From NCBI GenBank assembly GCA_965219565.1, contig OZ244780.1, positions 1,612,001 to 1,676,000 of the forward strand: a stretch of 64,000 bases of DNA, given 5' to 3'. Under the pieces are notes generated by a model. That model worked only from the letters and a program-made list of their open reading frames with translations, was not told where the DNA came from and made no database searches. The first letter of the stretch is position 1, and each line of letters opens with the position of its first letter. Shown here in pieces: positions 16,344 through 23,730 of this stretch. The stretch is from DAOUJI01 sp965219565. GTDB taxonomy: Bacteria > Chloroflexota > Dehalococcoidia > Lucifugimonadales > JAGWBF01. The position numbers and the translations under genes were made by a program.

Positions 16344-16377
16344 GGTGAGTTACAGAGAGTCTTGACGCTCACTCACC
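16344..16377. repeat. Inverted repeat in intergenic region
   Basis: GGTGAGT (16344-16350) and ACTCACC (16371-16377) form a perfect seven-base inverted repeat around a 20-base spacer, within the 16221-16440 gap. It could be a hairpin or an operator. Confidence 0.4.
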
Positions 16378-16413
16378 GTTAACGGCTGTATCCTGGTGGA
16401 GTATCATAAAGTT

Positions 16414-16435
16414 GGGAACCGTTGCATGGGTTCCC
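16414..16435 (-). terminator. Terminator-like hairpin after 16441-16965
   Basis: GGGAACC (16414-16420) pairs with GGTTCCC (16429-16435). On the minus strand it lies five bases after the stop of the 16441 gene and is followed by AACTTTATGATACT, a weak U-rich tail. Confidence 0.45.
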
Positions 16436-16440
16436 TCCTT

Positions 16441-16965
16441 TCACGTCGCCCCGTTCTGATTCATACCCTCGTCAGAGCAGGGCGACCTTTTCCTGAGTAG
16501 TCGCTTCCACCAGCGTCTAGTATCGACACGCATGAGCAGGGCATGTCCTCTAGGCCGTCGCTTCCAAGGAGGCCAACGAAAGAGGACTATGTTGGGATGT
16601 CCCTTGAGGAACACTTCAAAGGGTGGTCTGGAATCCTGTCGGTGCCTCTTTCGGTACTCTCCTATGAGCTTCTGATGTTCCTTGCTGTAGAAGTGTCGTC
16701 TGTCTGGTAGGGGGATGTACGCTTTCAAGCCAACTCGGTTGCCCTTCTCGTTGACGATGTGCCACTGCTTACCCACGAGGTAGGTTGGAGGCTCCCACTC
16801 GGGAGACGTAGGGATATAGACTCCCTCAACGTACTTACCCATGTGTCGCTTGGTTATGTCTACACCGTTTCTAATGTGCCGACCGGCAGGATACACTGTG
16901 TAGCCAAGACCGTCCGACAGAATCTCTCGACTAATACGCATCTTGGTTTGGTCGGTCATTATCAT
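16441..16965 (-). CDS. Conserved protein of unknown family, paralog of 8011-8490
   Basis: 174 residues. The first 100 align with 8011-8490 (MRISREILSDGLGY, VDITKRHMGKYVEGVYIPTSPEWEPPTYLVG, NRVGLKAYIPLPDRRHF). The C-terminal half is basic and carries FEVFLKGHPNIVLFRWPPW, which the paralog lacks. The local GC content is clearly lower than in the flanking genes. No membrane segment. It overlaps the next upstream minus-strand gene by four bases. I cannot assign a function. Confidence 0.55.
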   Translation of the reverse strand: MIMTDQTKMRISREILSDGLGYTVYPAGRHIRNGVDITKRHMGKYVEGVYIPTSPEWEPPTYLVGKQWHIVNEKGNRVGLKAYIPLPDRRHFYSKEHQKLIGEYRKRHRQDSRPPFEVFLKGHPNIVLFRWPPWKRRPRGHALLMRVDTRRWWKRLLRKRSPCSDEGMNQNGAT

Positions 16966-17246
16966 CGCAGAGGTACCTTAACTCCGCTTTCTGTGTGCTC
17001 ATACTCTGGAAGTATCGACCTTGTCTCTTGGGAGGCGTTGTCAAATCCCTGTAGGGTGTCCTGATGAAGGCGCTCTATGTCATTCCTCGAGCGTCTGACT
17101 TCATCCCGGAGAGAACTCACTGTAGAGTCTATCACGGCCCACAGCACGGACAGGACAGCAACGATAGCGATGATGATTGTCCCGACGCAGCTAGGTTCCT
17201 CATGCGTTCGTTCATTTGAAGCCTTCCTCACTCTTAACCCTGTCAA
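16962..17246 (-). CDS. Small membrane protein with coiled-coil tail, start unclear
   Basis: A membrane helix (VGTIIIAIVAVLSVLWAVID) is followed by STVSSLRDEVRRSRNDIERLHQDTL, a likely coiled coil. The only in-frame start before the helix is TTG 17246, without a ribosome site. An ATG at 17216, overlapping the stop of the upstream small ORF as ATGA, opens MNERMRNLA but runs into another frame. This suggests a frameshift around 17190. Topology: N-in, C-terminal coil outside or inside, undetermined. Confidence 0.4.
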   Translation of the reverse strand: MTGLRVRKASNERTHEEPSCVGTIIIAIVAVLSVLWAVIDSTVSSLRDEVRRSRNDIERLHQDTLQGFDNASQETRSILPEYEHTESGVKVPLR

Positions 17247-17391
17247 GGAGGTTACGCATCCGGTAACTCTCGTAAGCTCCCCACAGGATCATAGCGGGTG
17301 GTACTACTATGATAGCCGCTATGAGGGCGTAGCCTGTCGACGGACTTATCCATTTCCATGCAACAAACTTGAGTAAGTATATTCTAATAAT
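17212..17391 (-). CDS. Possible small membrane protein without canonical start
   Basis: An open frame of 59 codons reads WKWISPSTGYALIAAIIVV, then PPAMILWGAYESYRMRNLLD and RVKSEEGFK. It gives one good membrane helix and a charged tail, much like its neighbours. The frame has no ATG, GTG or TTG before the helix, only ATT and ATA codons, so it uses a rare start, or has lost its start. Its TGA overlaps the ATG at 17216. Confidence 0.3.
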   Translation of the reverse strand: MIRIYLLKFVAWKWISPSTGYALIAAIIVVPPAMILWGAYESYRMRNLLDRVKSEEGFK

Positions 17392-17576
17392 TTAGACTAG
17401 TATACATTAAACACAGAGATTAGCAAGGACAATAGAGGGAAGACAAAAATTCCTTCAAGGCTGCCAGCAGAGGATAAACCGCCCTACTCATGGGAACGGG
17501 CGTGGACGTGAGGCGCCCATGTCTCCAGACTCACCTGGATTTCGGCCTGCGTCCGAAAGACGGGGGTTGAGAGGAG

Positions 17577-18053
17577 CTAGTCCTCGTTCTTGATTTGCTG
17601 GTTCAGGTATAGTTCGATGCCGATTTGGTTGACGGTTTCCAGCTGGGTCTCAAGCCAGTCCACGTGCTCCTCCTCGGACCGGACCATCTCTTCCAACATG
17701 CCCCGGGTTGTGTAGTCTCCCACCTGGGCGCAATGGGTGATGGCTTCCGTCACGACCTCAACGGCGTTCTGTTCCGATTGGAGGTTCAGCTCCAAGTCTT
17801 CCTGTACGGATTCCCCTACCATCACCTGGTTCATCCGTTGGAGGTTGGGCAGTCCCTCCAGGTAGAGGATGTGCCTGATGAGATGCTCGGTGTCCTTCAT
17901 CTCGTCAGTGCTGATTTCGCGGAACTTGTTGTACAAACGTTCAAACCCCCAGTTCTTGCACATCTCCGCTTGAACAAAATATTGGTTGATCGCCGTCAAC
18001 TCGATGGTGAGGATGTTGTTCAGGCGGTCCACTACGCCATCTTTTGCTTTCAT
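17577..18053 (-). CDS. bfr: Bacterioferritin
   Basis: 158 residues, full length. The protein stores iron in a 24-subunit, heme-containing shell. Glu18, Glu51, Glu94, Glu127 and His130 of the ferroxidase centre and the heme ligand Met52 are all in the expected places by direct count. Position 54, normally His, is Asp here (DEMKDTEHL), giving an all-carboxylate side on one iron site. It lies 110 bases downstream of bfd on the same strand. The ribosome site GGAGA precedes the ATG. Confidence 0.93.
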   Translation of the reverse strand: MKAKDGVVDRLNNILTIELTAINQYFVQAEMCKNWGFERLYNKFREISTDEMKDTEHLIRHILYLEGLPNLQRMNQVMVGESVQEDLELNLQSEQNAVEVVTEAITHCAQVGDYTTRGMLEEMVRSEEEHVDWLETQLETVNQIGIELYLNQQIKNED

Positions 18054-18163
18054 GTATGGGTCTCCTTTAGTTCAACAGACGCATGACTCTGCCAAGCGCG
18101 GGGATTTTAGCATGTCGATTCGGGAGCCGGTTGGGAGGAGGGAAACTGGGGCGCGGGGAGGTC

Positions 18164-18448
18164 TTATGAACTCTTTGACGACCAACTAAGGCGGCTCCAG
18201 ACGTGGCGTCCCCGGATTGGAGTTTGCGGTGTCGGTGACGGTTGGGGTTCCTGACGGCCAGCCAGAGCATTGTTGGTCTCTATTTTTACCAGCCTGGAAA
18301 GCTCGTTGATGTATGTGGAGCATCTGCCGCAGGAGTCACTGTCGTCGAAGCCGAACGCGTCCATCAGCGCTTCGGGGGTATCGATCCCCAACAGAGTCAA
18401 TTGGACTGCATCGGAGACCTTGATGCCTTTGCACACGCACAAATACAA
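18164..18448 (-). CDS. bfd: Bacterioferritin-associated ferredoxin
   Basis: 94 residues; the first 60 are the domain. MYLCVCKGI gives CxC, and SDSCGRCSTYI gives CxxC, the four ligands of the [2Fe-2S] cluster of the BFD family. Bfd reduces ferric iron inside Bfr so that it can be released. The 35-residue C-terminal tail (QPSPTPQTPIRG...) is Pro/Ser-rich and not part of the domain. It is transcribed ahead of bfr, from the promoter at 18493-18521. Confidence 0.88.
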   Translation of the reverse strand: MYLCVCKGIKVSDAVQLTLLGIDTPEALMDAFGFDDSDSCGRCSTYINELSRLVKIETNNALAGRQEPQPSPTPQTPIRGRHVWSRLSWSSKSS

Positions 18449-18492
18449 GTCGTAGCCCTCAACTGCCCAAGCTTGTCCAATGCGAGGCGGTT

Positions 18493-18559
18493 AATCTACA
18501 CTAACCGTGTATCAGTGTCAATACTTTTGTAGAGATTCGCCTAGGCAGTTTACACGGTT
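18493..18559 (-). promoter_or_regulatory. bfd-bfr promoter with inverted operator-like sites
   Basis: Minus strand TTGACA (18516-18521), a 17-base spacer and TAGATT (18493-18498). AACCGTGT (18503-18510) lies inside the spacer and its exact inverse ACACGGTT (18552-18559) lies upstream of the -35. A repressor binding both sites could block or loop the promoter; an iron regulator is a guess from the genes controlled. Confidence 0.6.
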
Positions 18560-18607
18560 TAGACTGGGTTTTCGTTGAGTATAACTACCGGGGCGTAGGG
18601 TCCCCAC

Positions 18608-18757
18608 ATGTCTTTTTGGCGCCGGTTGGCGGTGGCGAGAGAGCCGCTATGGGTGGTGCGGCGGCGGCTGGGGCTAAGTTTGGCCGACCCAGGGGAGCGG
18701 CGTCCGCTGCTGGAGAGGGTAAACTCAGTGGAGCCGCCGTCCTCTGGGAGGGGTTGA
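18608..18757 (+). CDS. Doubtful 49-residue basic ORF
   Basis: ATG 18608 opens MSFWRRLAVAREPLWVVRRR and closes at 18757, three bases before the pstS stop on the other strand. It is very Arg-rich, and has no ribosome site. The rest of the 18449-18759 gap holds the bfd promoter. Included because nothing else explains the stretch; may be spurious. Confidence 0.2.
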   Translation: MSFWRRLAVAREPLWVVRRRLGLSLADPGERRPLLERVNSVEPPSSGRG

Positions 18758-18759
18758 AA

Positions 18760-19716
18760 TCAGCGTAGTTCGATCATTGCCAGGTTGTCCTGATACGTCT
18801 CAGGGGCCGCGGCCATGTATCCGACTTCCCGCACTAGGTCGGGGCCGTCGGTCATGTAGAACTCCACAAAGGCTTTGACCTCGGGCCGCTCCAGGCTCTT
18901 CTTGTTCACGTAGATGAACAGGGGACGGGCCAGCGGAGTGTAGGACCTGTTTTCGATGGTCTCGTCGGAAGGCGCGACGCAGCCGTTCCCGTTGTCGATG
19001 GCCACCAACTTGAGCTTGTCCTGGTTTTCGATGTAGTAGGCGTAGCCGAAGTATCCCAGGGAGTTCTTGTCGCCGTAGATTCCCAGCACCAGGACGTTGT
19101 CGTCCTCAGATGGTGTGTAGTCGGGGCGAGACTTGCGGGCCTCTCCGACTATCTCTTCAGTGAAGTAGTCGAAAGTGCCGGAGTCTGTGCCGGGACCGTA
19201 CAGACGGATTTCATCGTCGGGCCATTCGGACCTTACGTCCCTCCAAGTGGAGACGCTGGAGCCGGGTTCCCAGATGGCCTTGAGCTCTCCAACGGTGAGG
19301 CAATCAACGAAGTCGTTGTCTGGGTTGACCATAACGGAGAGTCCGTCGGTTCCAACCTTGAGTTCGAAGTATTCGACGCCGTTGGCGGCCGCGGCTTCGG
19401 CCTCGGAAGACTTTATGGGCCGGGAAGCGTCGGAGATGTCGGTCTCGCCGGCGGTGAAGCGCTTAAATCCTGCGCCGGTCCCCGAGACGCCCACGACGGG
19501 TCTGACGTTGGAGTGGACCTTCTGGAACTCTTCAGCGACGGCCTGGGAGACCGGGGCCACGGTGGAGGAGCCGTCTATCTCGATGATGCCCGACAGCTTC
19601 TCGGTCGTTGTTGGCGCAGCATCCTCTCCGCACGCGGCAGAGAGGAGGACAAGCGCCATGGTGATGGGGACGAAAACGAAGGCGCGACGTATCCTGGAAA
19701 CGGAGTGTGCTAGCAT
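18760..19716 (-). CDS. pstS: Phosphate ABC transporter substrate-binding lipoprotein
   Basis: 318 residues. The signal ends in LLSAACGED, a lipobox. IEIDGSSTVAPVSQAVAEEF, GVSGTGAGFKRFTAGETDISDASRPI, and YGPGTDSGTFDYFTEEIVGE are the phosphate-contacting loops of PstS. It captures phosphate outside the membrane for PstCAB, whose genes are not in this window. Five 11-base-spaced TTAA units lie just upstream (19771-19821), consistent with control by a PhoB/PhoP-type regulator. Confidence 0.93.
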   Translation of the reverse strand: MLAHSVSRIRRAFVFVPITMALVLLSAACGEDAAPTTTEKLSGIIEIDGSSTVAPVSQAVAEEFQKVHSNVRPVVGVSGTGAGFKRFTAGETDISDASRPIKSSEAEAAAANGVEYFELKVGTDGLSVMVNPDNDFVDCLTVGELKAIWEPGSSVSTWRDVRSEWPDDEIRLYGPGTDSGTFDYFTEEIVGEARKSRPDYTPSEDDNVLVLGIYGDKNSLGYFGYAYYIENQDKLKLVAIDNGNGCVAPSDETIENRSYTPLARPLFIYVNKKSLERPEVKAFVEFYMTDGPDLVREVGYMAAAPETYQDNLAMIELR

Positions 19717-19770
19717 TCTGTGTGTACATCCCTCCTTTATTTTTTGCCAGTTGCTACCTTAAGATCGGTT

Positions 19771-19821
19771 GGTTAACGACGGCTTAACGCTTGATTAAGG
19801 CGGCGTTAACGGAACATTAAA
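19771..19821 (-). promoter_or_regulatory. PHO-box-like array upstream of pstS
   Basis: TTAA cores start at 19773, 19784, 19795, 19806 and 19817, exactly 11 bases apart, mostly as GTTAAC/GTTAAG/CTTAAT. Direct repeats with an 11-base period are the known layout of PhoB/PhoP binding sites. The array begins 55 bases before the pstS start. Confidence 0.75.
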
Positions 19822-19829
19822 AGCCCACC

Positions 19830-20473
19830 CTAGTCGTTGCCGACTTCTCCCAAAAGCAGCGGCGCTTTGGGGGGCATGTAGGACTTGGCTTGCCGCTTCC
19901 GAGTCCTGGCGACCATTTTGGCCTTCGGAGAAGCTATCATCAGACTGCGCGGACCGGACGACAGGCGGTCTGTCTCTTGCAAGACATTCTGGTTGAAGCA
20001 CAACCCATATATTGCCCCGTCGTCAAATTGAACCAATGGCAGTCTGGTGGTGCATGCGGTGGGCTCCAAATGGGAAAGCAGGGCGTGAGCGGTGGCGGTG
20101 TTGGTTGCCACGGGGACTTGGCGGCTGTCGCAACCCCTCAGAAGTCGGTCTCCGTCGGGTCCGTTGAACGCGGTGTTGTCGGAGTCCCGGAGAAATATGA
20201 CTGCGTCCAGACTCTTTTCCGCCACAAGCTCGGCCACGTGGCTTACGCCTCCCGACGGGTCTCGGTTAATCCAGCTTATCGAGAGACCGAATCTAGCTTC
20301 ACATAGAATGGCCATAGCTTGGGGCGCCACCAGCGTTGCACGCCTGAGAGCAGATGGAGATGGCAGCCAAGCAATCCGTACAGAGCTTCTCGTGTATCTT
20401 CCGAGGCCAATAGAGCGACCCTGCGAACCGGAAGCACGGGACTGGCTGGGAAGTCCGTATACTCATTCCTCAC
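19830..20473 (-). pseudogene. Methylglyoxal synthase-like gene with a frameshift
   Basis: The C-terminal 165 residues (ORF from 20330) carry SISWINRDPSGGVSHVAELV, SLDAVIFLRDSDNTAF, GPDGDRLLRGC and VPVATNTATAHALL. These are the methylglyoxal synthase core, including the Asp and the PVATN-T-A phosphate loop. The N-terminal strand (RRVALLASEDTREALYGLL) lies in another frame, starting at GTG 20473 after AAAGGAGG. The frames meet near 20345. The enzyme would turn dihydroxyacetone phosphate into methylglyoxal and free phosphate. About 45 extra basic residues follow the domain. Either a pseudogene or an assembly error. Confidence 0.7.
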
Positions 20474-20534
20474 ATCCTCCTCCTTTCAAGACCCCAACTA
20501 CCGTCATGGGGCCAATTCCATCGTGGCCCATGTG

Positions 20535-20565
20535 CGTTAACGGAAGGTTATCCTGGGTTTAATTC
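20535..20565 (-). promoter_or_regulatory. Second PHO-box-like array, upstream of the mgsA-like gene
   Basis: TTAA, TTAT and TTAA cores begin at 20537, 20548 and 20559, again exactly 11 bases apart. The array ends 64 bases before the GTG start at 20473. Confidence 0.55.
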
Positions 20566-20862
20566 GGTTTCGGGAGAGGAGGCTCACTGAAAGCAGGGCA
20601 AGGCGACCGTTGGAGCAAAGTGAGGCCTTGAAAGAAGCCTTGCCGGCGAAGCTTAGGTATGCTTAGAACCCTTGCATAGTCCCCCGGCAGGTTCCCGTGG
20701 ATGACGTAATAGTCCGCCACAGATGTGATACGCACCTCCGGCCGTGGGAGTTGTTTCGGACGCAGAAACCTGCTCCCGATGCCAGCTGCTGAACTCGGGC
20801 GGAACCGGAATTACGTCCTGCTTGTCGCGGAGCTTACGAACGAACGGGGATGTCCTTGCCAC
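20559..20862 (-). pseudogene. Possible decayed gene of unknown family
   Basis: Two overlapping minus-strand frames look protein-like. One is VRKLRDKQDVIPVPPEFSSW (from GTG 20862). The second continues PEVRITSVADYYVIHGNLPG and LSIPKLRR to a stop at 20559. A shift near 20735 would join them. I cannot name the family. The remaining part of the 20474-21252 gap (20863-21252) shows no supported gene. Confidence 0.25.
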
Positions 20863-21252
20863 TCCTGGAAGATATGGGCCGGAGCAAGTTGGTTGGGCTA
20901 ATCAATTGGTCGAAACCGGGGAAGTTGGAGAAACTGGAAGAAACCAGTCCGGCAGTGGCGTTGGCGAGGCTGGAGTCGGCCCGCTCGGATCTTGACATTC
21001 GAAAATCGCCCGACAGGTACGGTTCGCTTTTCACACCGGCTATTCGTCAATGTGTTGGATGATGCGGTAACCTTGACCCATAGGGCTACCTCGATGAAGC
21101 AGACGTCGCCGTCCGATGCTCACCATGGGAGTGGGACAAAAGGTTTATGAGGCTGACGCGACGGAGCACGCCCTCTGCGATGACTACACTGAAGTTCAGC
21201 CCTGTGGCTGTGGAGCCAGAGGCGCCCCTCAGCCACAGGTCCTTGTCGGGCT

Positions 21253-21486
21253 TTATTCCCGCTGCATGTCGGAAGGGCTCATGACGCGGAAGCCGATTCC
21301 CACCTTCACTTGGTACCAGCCGATCTTCCCGTCGCTGATGGCGCCGCGGATCTCTCTCACCTCGAACCAGTCCAGACCCTTGAGAGTCTCGGCGGCTCTC
21401 GACACAGCGTTGTCAATGGCGGCCTCCAGCCCGTCGGGCGAGGACCCCACAAGCTCGATGATCTTATAGGTGTGTTCGGTGGTCAT
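21253..21486 (-). CDS. Dodecin family flavin-binding protein
   Basis: 77 residues. TYKIIELVGSSPDGLEAAI, RAAETLKGLDWFEVREIRG and GWYQVKVGIGFRV are the dodecin fold, with the Trp that stacks on the flavin ring. Dodecins form hollow 12-mers that store flavins in the cytoplasm. The gene stands alone, with AGGAGGAAG before the ATG, between the response regulator and an empty stretch. Confidence 0.9.
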   Translation of the reverse strand: MTTEHTYKIIELVGSSPDGLEAAIDNAVSRAAETLKGLDWFEVREIRGAISDGKIGWYQVKVGIGFRVMSPSDMQRE

Positions 21487-21546
21487 TCTTTCTTCCTCCT
21501 AATGGGTGTGATGGATGTTTAGGGGCGAACACTAGGTCTCCAACTC

Positions 21547-21990
21547 CTAGTTGTTTCTAGGGAGACGGGAGACATTGAACCAGTAGTTGAGCACGTCTTT
21601 CACGACGGAATCGAACGCCTTCGAGTCCACGGGCTTGCTCACATAACCGTTGCTGTGGAGGTCGTAGGCTTTTAGCAAATCCTCCTGTGTGGGAGAGCTG
21701 GTGAGCACCACAACCAGAAGGTTTTCCAGCTCCGGGTCAGACCTGATGTCGGACAGCACCTGCCGACCGTCCTTCTTGGGGAGGTTCAGGTCCAGAAGCA
21801 CCAGGTCCGGGCGAGGTGAATCTGCATGGTCTCCTTCCTGCCGCAGGACAGCCATAGCCTCTTCCCCGTCCATGGCGACAGTCATGTTGAGATGGAAGTC
21901 GGAGTTTCTGACCGCACGTTCCACCAACTCCACGTCGCCGGGATTGTCCTCAACCAACAGCACCTCTATAGGTGTATCAAGAGTTCCCAT
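21547..21990 (-). CDS. Single-domain response regulator (Rcp1/CheY-like)
   Basis: 147 residues, receiver domain only. VEDNPGDVELVERAV holds the acidic pair, PDLVLLDLNLPKKDGRQVL the phosphorylated Asp67, VVVLTSSPTQEDLLKAY the switch Thr, and GYVSKPVD the Lys. No output domain follows, so it acts by protein contacts, as Rcp1-type partners of phytochrome-like kinases do. It starts 13 bases after the histidine kinase stop, forming a two-gene unit. Confidence 0.92.
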   Translation of the reverse strand: MGTLDTPIEVLLVEDNPGDVELVERAVRNSDFHLNMTVAMDGEEAMAVLRQEGDHADSPRPDLVLLDLNLPKKDGRQVLSDIRSDPELENLLVVVLTSSPTQEDLLKAYDLHSNGYVSKPVDSKAFDSVVKDVLNYWFNVSRLPRNN

Positions 21991-22003
21991 AACTCACCTC
22001 CCA

Positions 22004-23302
22004 TCAGGCCGGAATTGTGAAATAGACGGTGGTCCCTTTGCCTTCGTCTGAGTCCATCCAAATGGTCCCTCCGTGCCGCTGCACTATCTTTGCGGATACG
22101 GCCAGCCCCACGCCGGTTCCCGGGTACTGCCCCCTGTGGTGCAGTCTCTGGAACATCTGGAATATCTGCTCGTGGTGGCGGGGAGCTATCCCTATCCCGT
22201 TGTCTTTGACTGCAAAGAGCCAGTGTTCGCCTTCCCGTTGGGCTGAGACGTCGATTCTAGGCGTCTCATGGGACCGGAACTTGATGCCGTTGGAAATCAG
22301 ATTCTGGAACAGCTGGTGCAGCTGCATGCCGTCTCCCTTGACGGTGGGCAGGATTCCGGAGTTGCAGGAGGCCCCCGTCTCGGTGATGGAGGCGTTCAGC
22401 GCCTCTACCACCCGGCCGACTACGTCATTGCAGTCCGCGTCCTCGAACTTGGTGCCGCCCGAACTGAGCCTTGAGTATGCCAGCAGGTCGTCTATGAGGG
22501 CCTTCATTCGCTTGGCGCCGTCCACCGCATAGCCTATGTATCTGTCGGCGTTCTCGTCCAGCTTGTCTTGATACTCGTCGGCCAGTATCTCCACGTAGCT
22601 TGTCACCATCCGGAGGGGTTCCTGCAGGTCGTGGGAGGCGACGTAGGCGAACTGCTCCAATTCGGTGTTGGACCGGGCCAGCTCTTCGGCGTGCTGTTCA
22701 AGGGTTTCGTAGAGCCGGGCGTTCTCAAGCAGCAGACCCAGACCGCTGCCCACCGCTGTCAGAAAGCGCACCCGCTCCGGGGTGAAGTACCCGGTCTCCC
22801 TTGACACCACGTCCAGCACTCCGACGATCCCTTCGCTCCCCTTAACCGGAAGCACGACTGCGGACCTGACACCCTGGGATATGCCGGAGGCCACAGAATC
22901 GGGGTGAATGGTGTAGTCGTCTACGACCACCGATTGTCCATCCAGGAAAGCCTTGCCGGAGACGCTTTCGAAAGGGACCAGGTTATGGCCAAGCTCCGGG
23001 TTGCCGAGACCTGCGACTCCAGCCTGTCGCAGGCCTTCCTCGTAATCGTCCATGACCAGGAAAACAGCCCTGTCTGCCTGGGTGATTTGGGCCAGGTCAT
23101 CGAGCACTCTGGAGACCTTCTCCTGGAACGTGCCGGGCCGGCTGAGAAGGTTGGCCACTTCGAACAGCGTTTCAAGCTCCCGATTTCTGTCGATCAAAGA
23201 GCCTTCTATTCTTCTATGGTCTTGCTCCAGCCGCTCCAACTCCGTGTTGCGTCTGCGGAGTATCTCCAGGTCGTCGGATATTGAAGTCTCTCTGTTGGTC
23301 AC
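22004..23302 (-). CDS. Soluble GAF-domain sensor histidine kinase
   Basis: 432 residues from a GTG with GGAAAGGG upstream. An N-terminal coiled segment (to about 45) is followed by a GAF domain (about 50-190), then HisKA with His224 in YVASHDLQEPLRM. The HATPase region has NLISNGIKF, VKDNGIGIAP and GTGVGLAVS. No membrane segment, so it senses inside the cell. The DLQEPLR form of the H-box is that of phytochrome-type and related kinases, but the GAF domain shows no obvious bilin cysteine. It pairs with the response regulator downstream. Confidence 0.92.
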   Translation of the reverse strand: MTNRETSISDDLEILRRRNTELERLEQDHRRIEGSLIDRNRELETLFEVANLLSRPGTFQEKVSRVLDDLAQITQADRAVFLVMDDYEEGLRQAGVAGLGNPELGHNLVPFESVSGKAFLDGQSVVVDDYTIHPDSVASGISQGVRSAVVLPVKGSEGIVGVLDVVSRETGYFTPERVRFLTAVGSGLGLLLENARLYETLEQHAEELARSNTELEQFAYVASHDLQEPLRMVTSYVEILADEYQDKLDENADRYIGYAVDGAKRMKALIDDLLAYSRLSSGGTKFEDADCNDVVGRVVEALNASITETGASCNSGILPTVKGDGMQLHQLFQNLISNGIKFRSHETPRIDVSAQREGEHWLFAVKDNGIGIAPRHHEQIFQMFQRLHHRGQYPGTGVGLAVSAKIVQRHGGTIWMDSDEGKGTTVYFTIPA

Positions 23303-23484
23303 TATTCCCTTTCCTAGCTGTCTGCGGGCGCCCTCCGGTTGGGCGGCTTCCGCGATGCTCTAATATACTATAATCTCAGACCAATTTCCCTAACCTGCCG
23401 TGTGTAGAAACCGCAGGCGCCCATATTCCGGTTGCCTCCGGTCTTCAACCTTACTAGATTGAGTTGTGATTATAAGCTGGCCCG

Positions 23485-23514
23485 TTGACATTTTATGATA
23501 TTAATTATTATAAT
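23485..23514 (+). promoter_or_regulatory. Strong sigma-70-like promoter
   Basis: Perfect TTGACA (23485-23490) and perfect TATAAT (23509-23514) with an 18-base AT-rich spacer. It is the best consensus promoter in the window. Transcription should begin about 23521, at the first base of the structured element below. Confidence 0.8.
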
Positions 23515-23520
23515 ACCAGT

Positions 23521-23647
23521 GTAAAGCCCAGGCAAACGGACGGACAATAGGAGACAAGCCGGATGAACGAGCGGAGAGCTAAAGAGGTTTGGGACATCCG
23601 GTTTGTGGCGACAAGAAAGGTGGAGGGTCCGGGCGCCTGGGCTTTTT
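23521..23647 (+). ncRNA. Candidate structured small RNA or regulatory leader
   Basis: AAAGCCCAGGC (23523-23533) pairs perfectly with GCCTGGGCTTT (23635-23645), which runs into TTTTT. This closing stem starts at the predicted transcription start and ends as a terminator would. Inside, 23554-23565 pairs with 23595-23606 over 12 bases with one G-U, and CGGAC (23537-23541) can pair with GTCCG (23627-23631). A 46-codon frame (23563-23703, MNERRAKEVWDIRF...) overlaps it and has a modest ribosome site. I do not recognise SRP, 6S, RNase P, tmRNA or a known riboswitch. It may be a free small RNA or an attenuator for the zinc-ribbon gene. Confidence 0.5.
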
Positions 23648-23730
23648 GCGTTGAGCGCCAGCACGTTGGCATGAAGCACACGCTACGGCGGAACCTGAGC
23701 TAACGAGCTCACACGAAGAGAGGTGGGGTT

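Noticed and set aside
20834..21062. Two overlapping 66-70 codon frames on opposite strands
   Set aside because: Neither has a ribosome site, domain or protein-like composition.
23563..23703. 46-codon frame across the candidate RNA
   Set aside because: It overlaps both helices and the U-run; the base pairing explains the stretch better, though a short leader peptide is not excluded.
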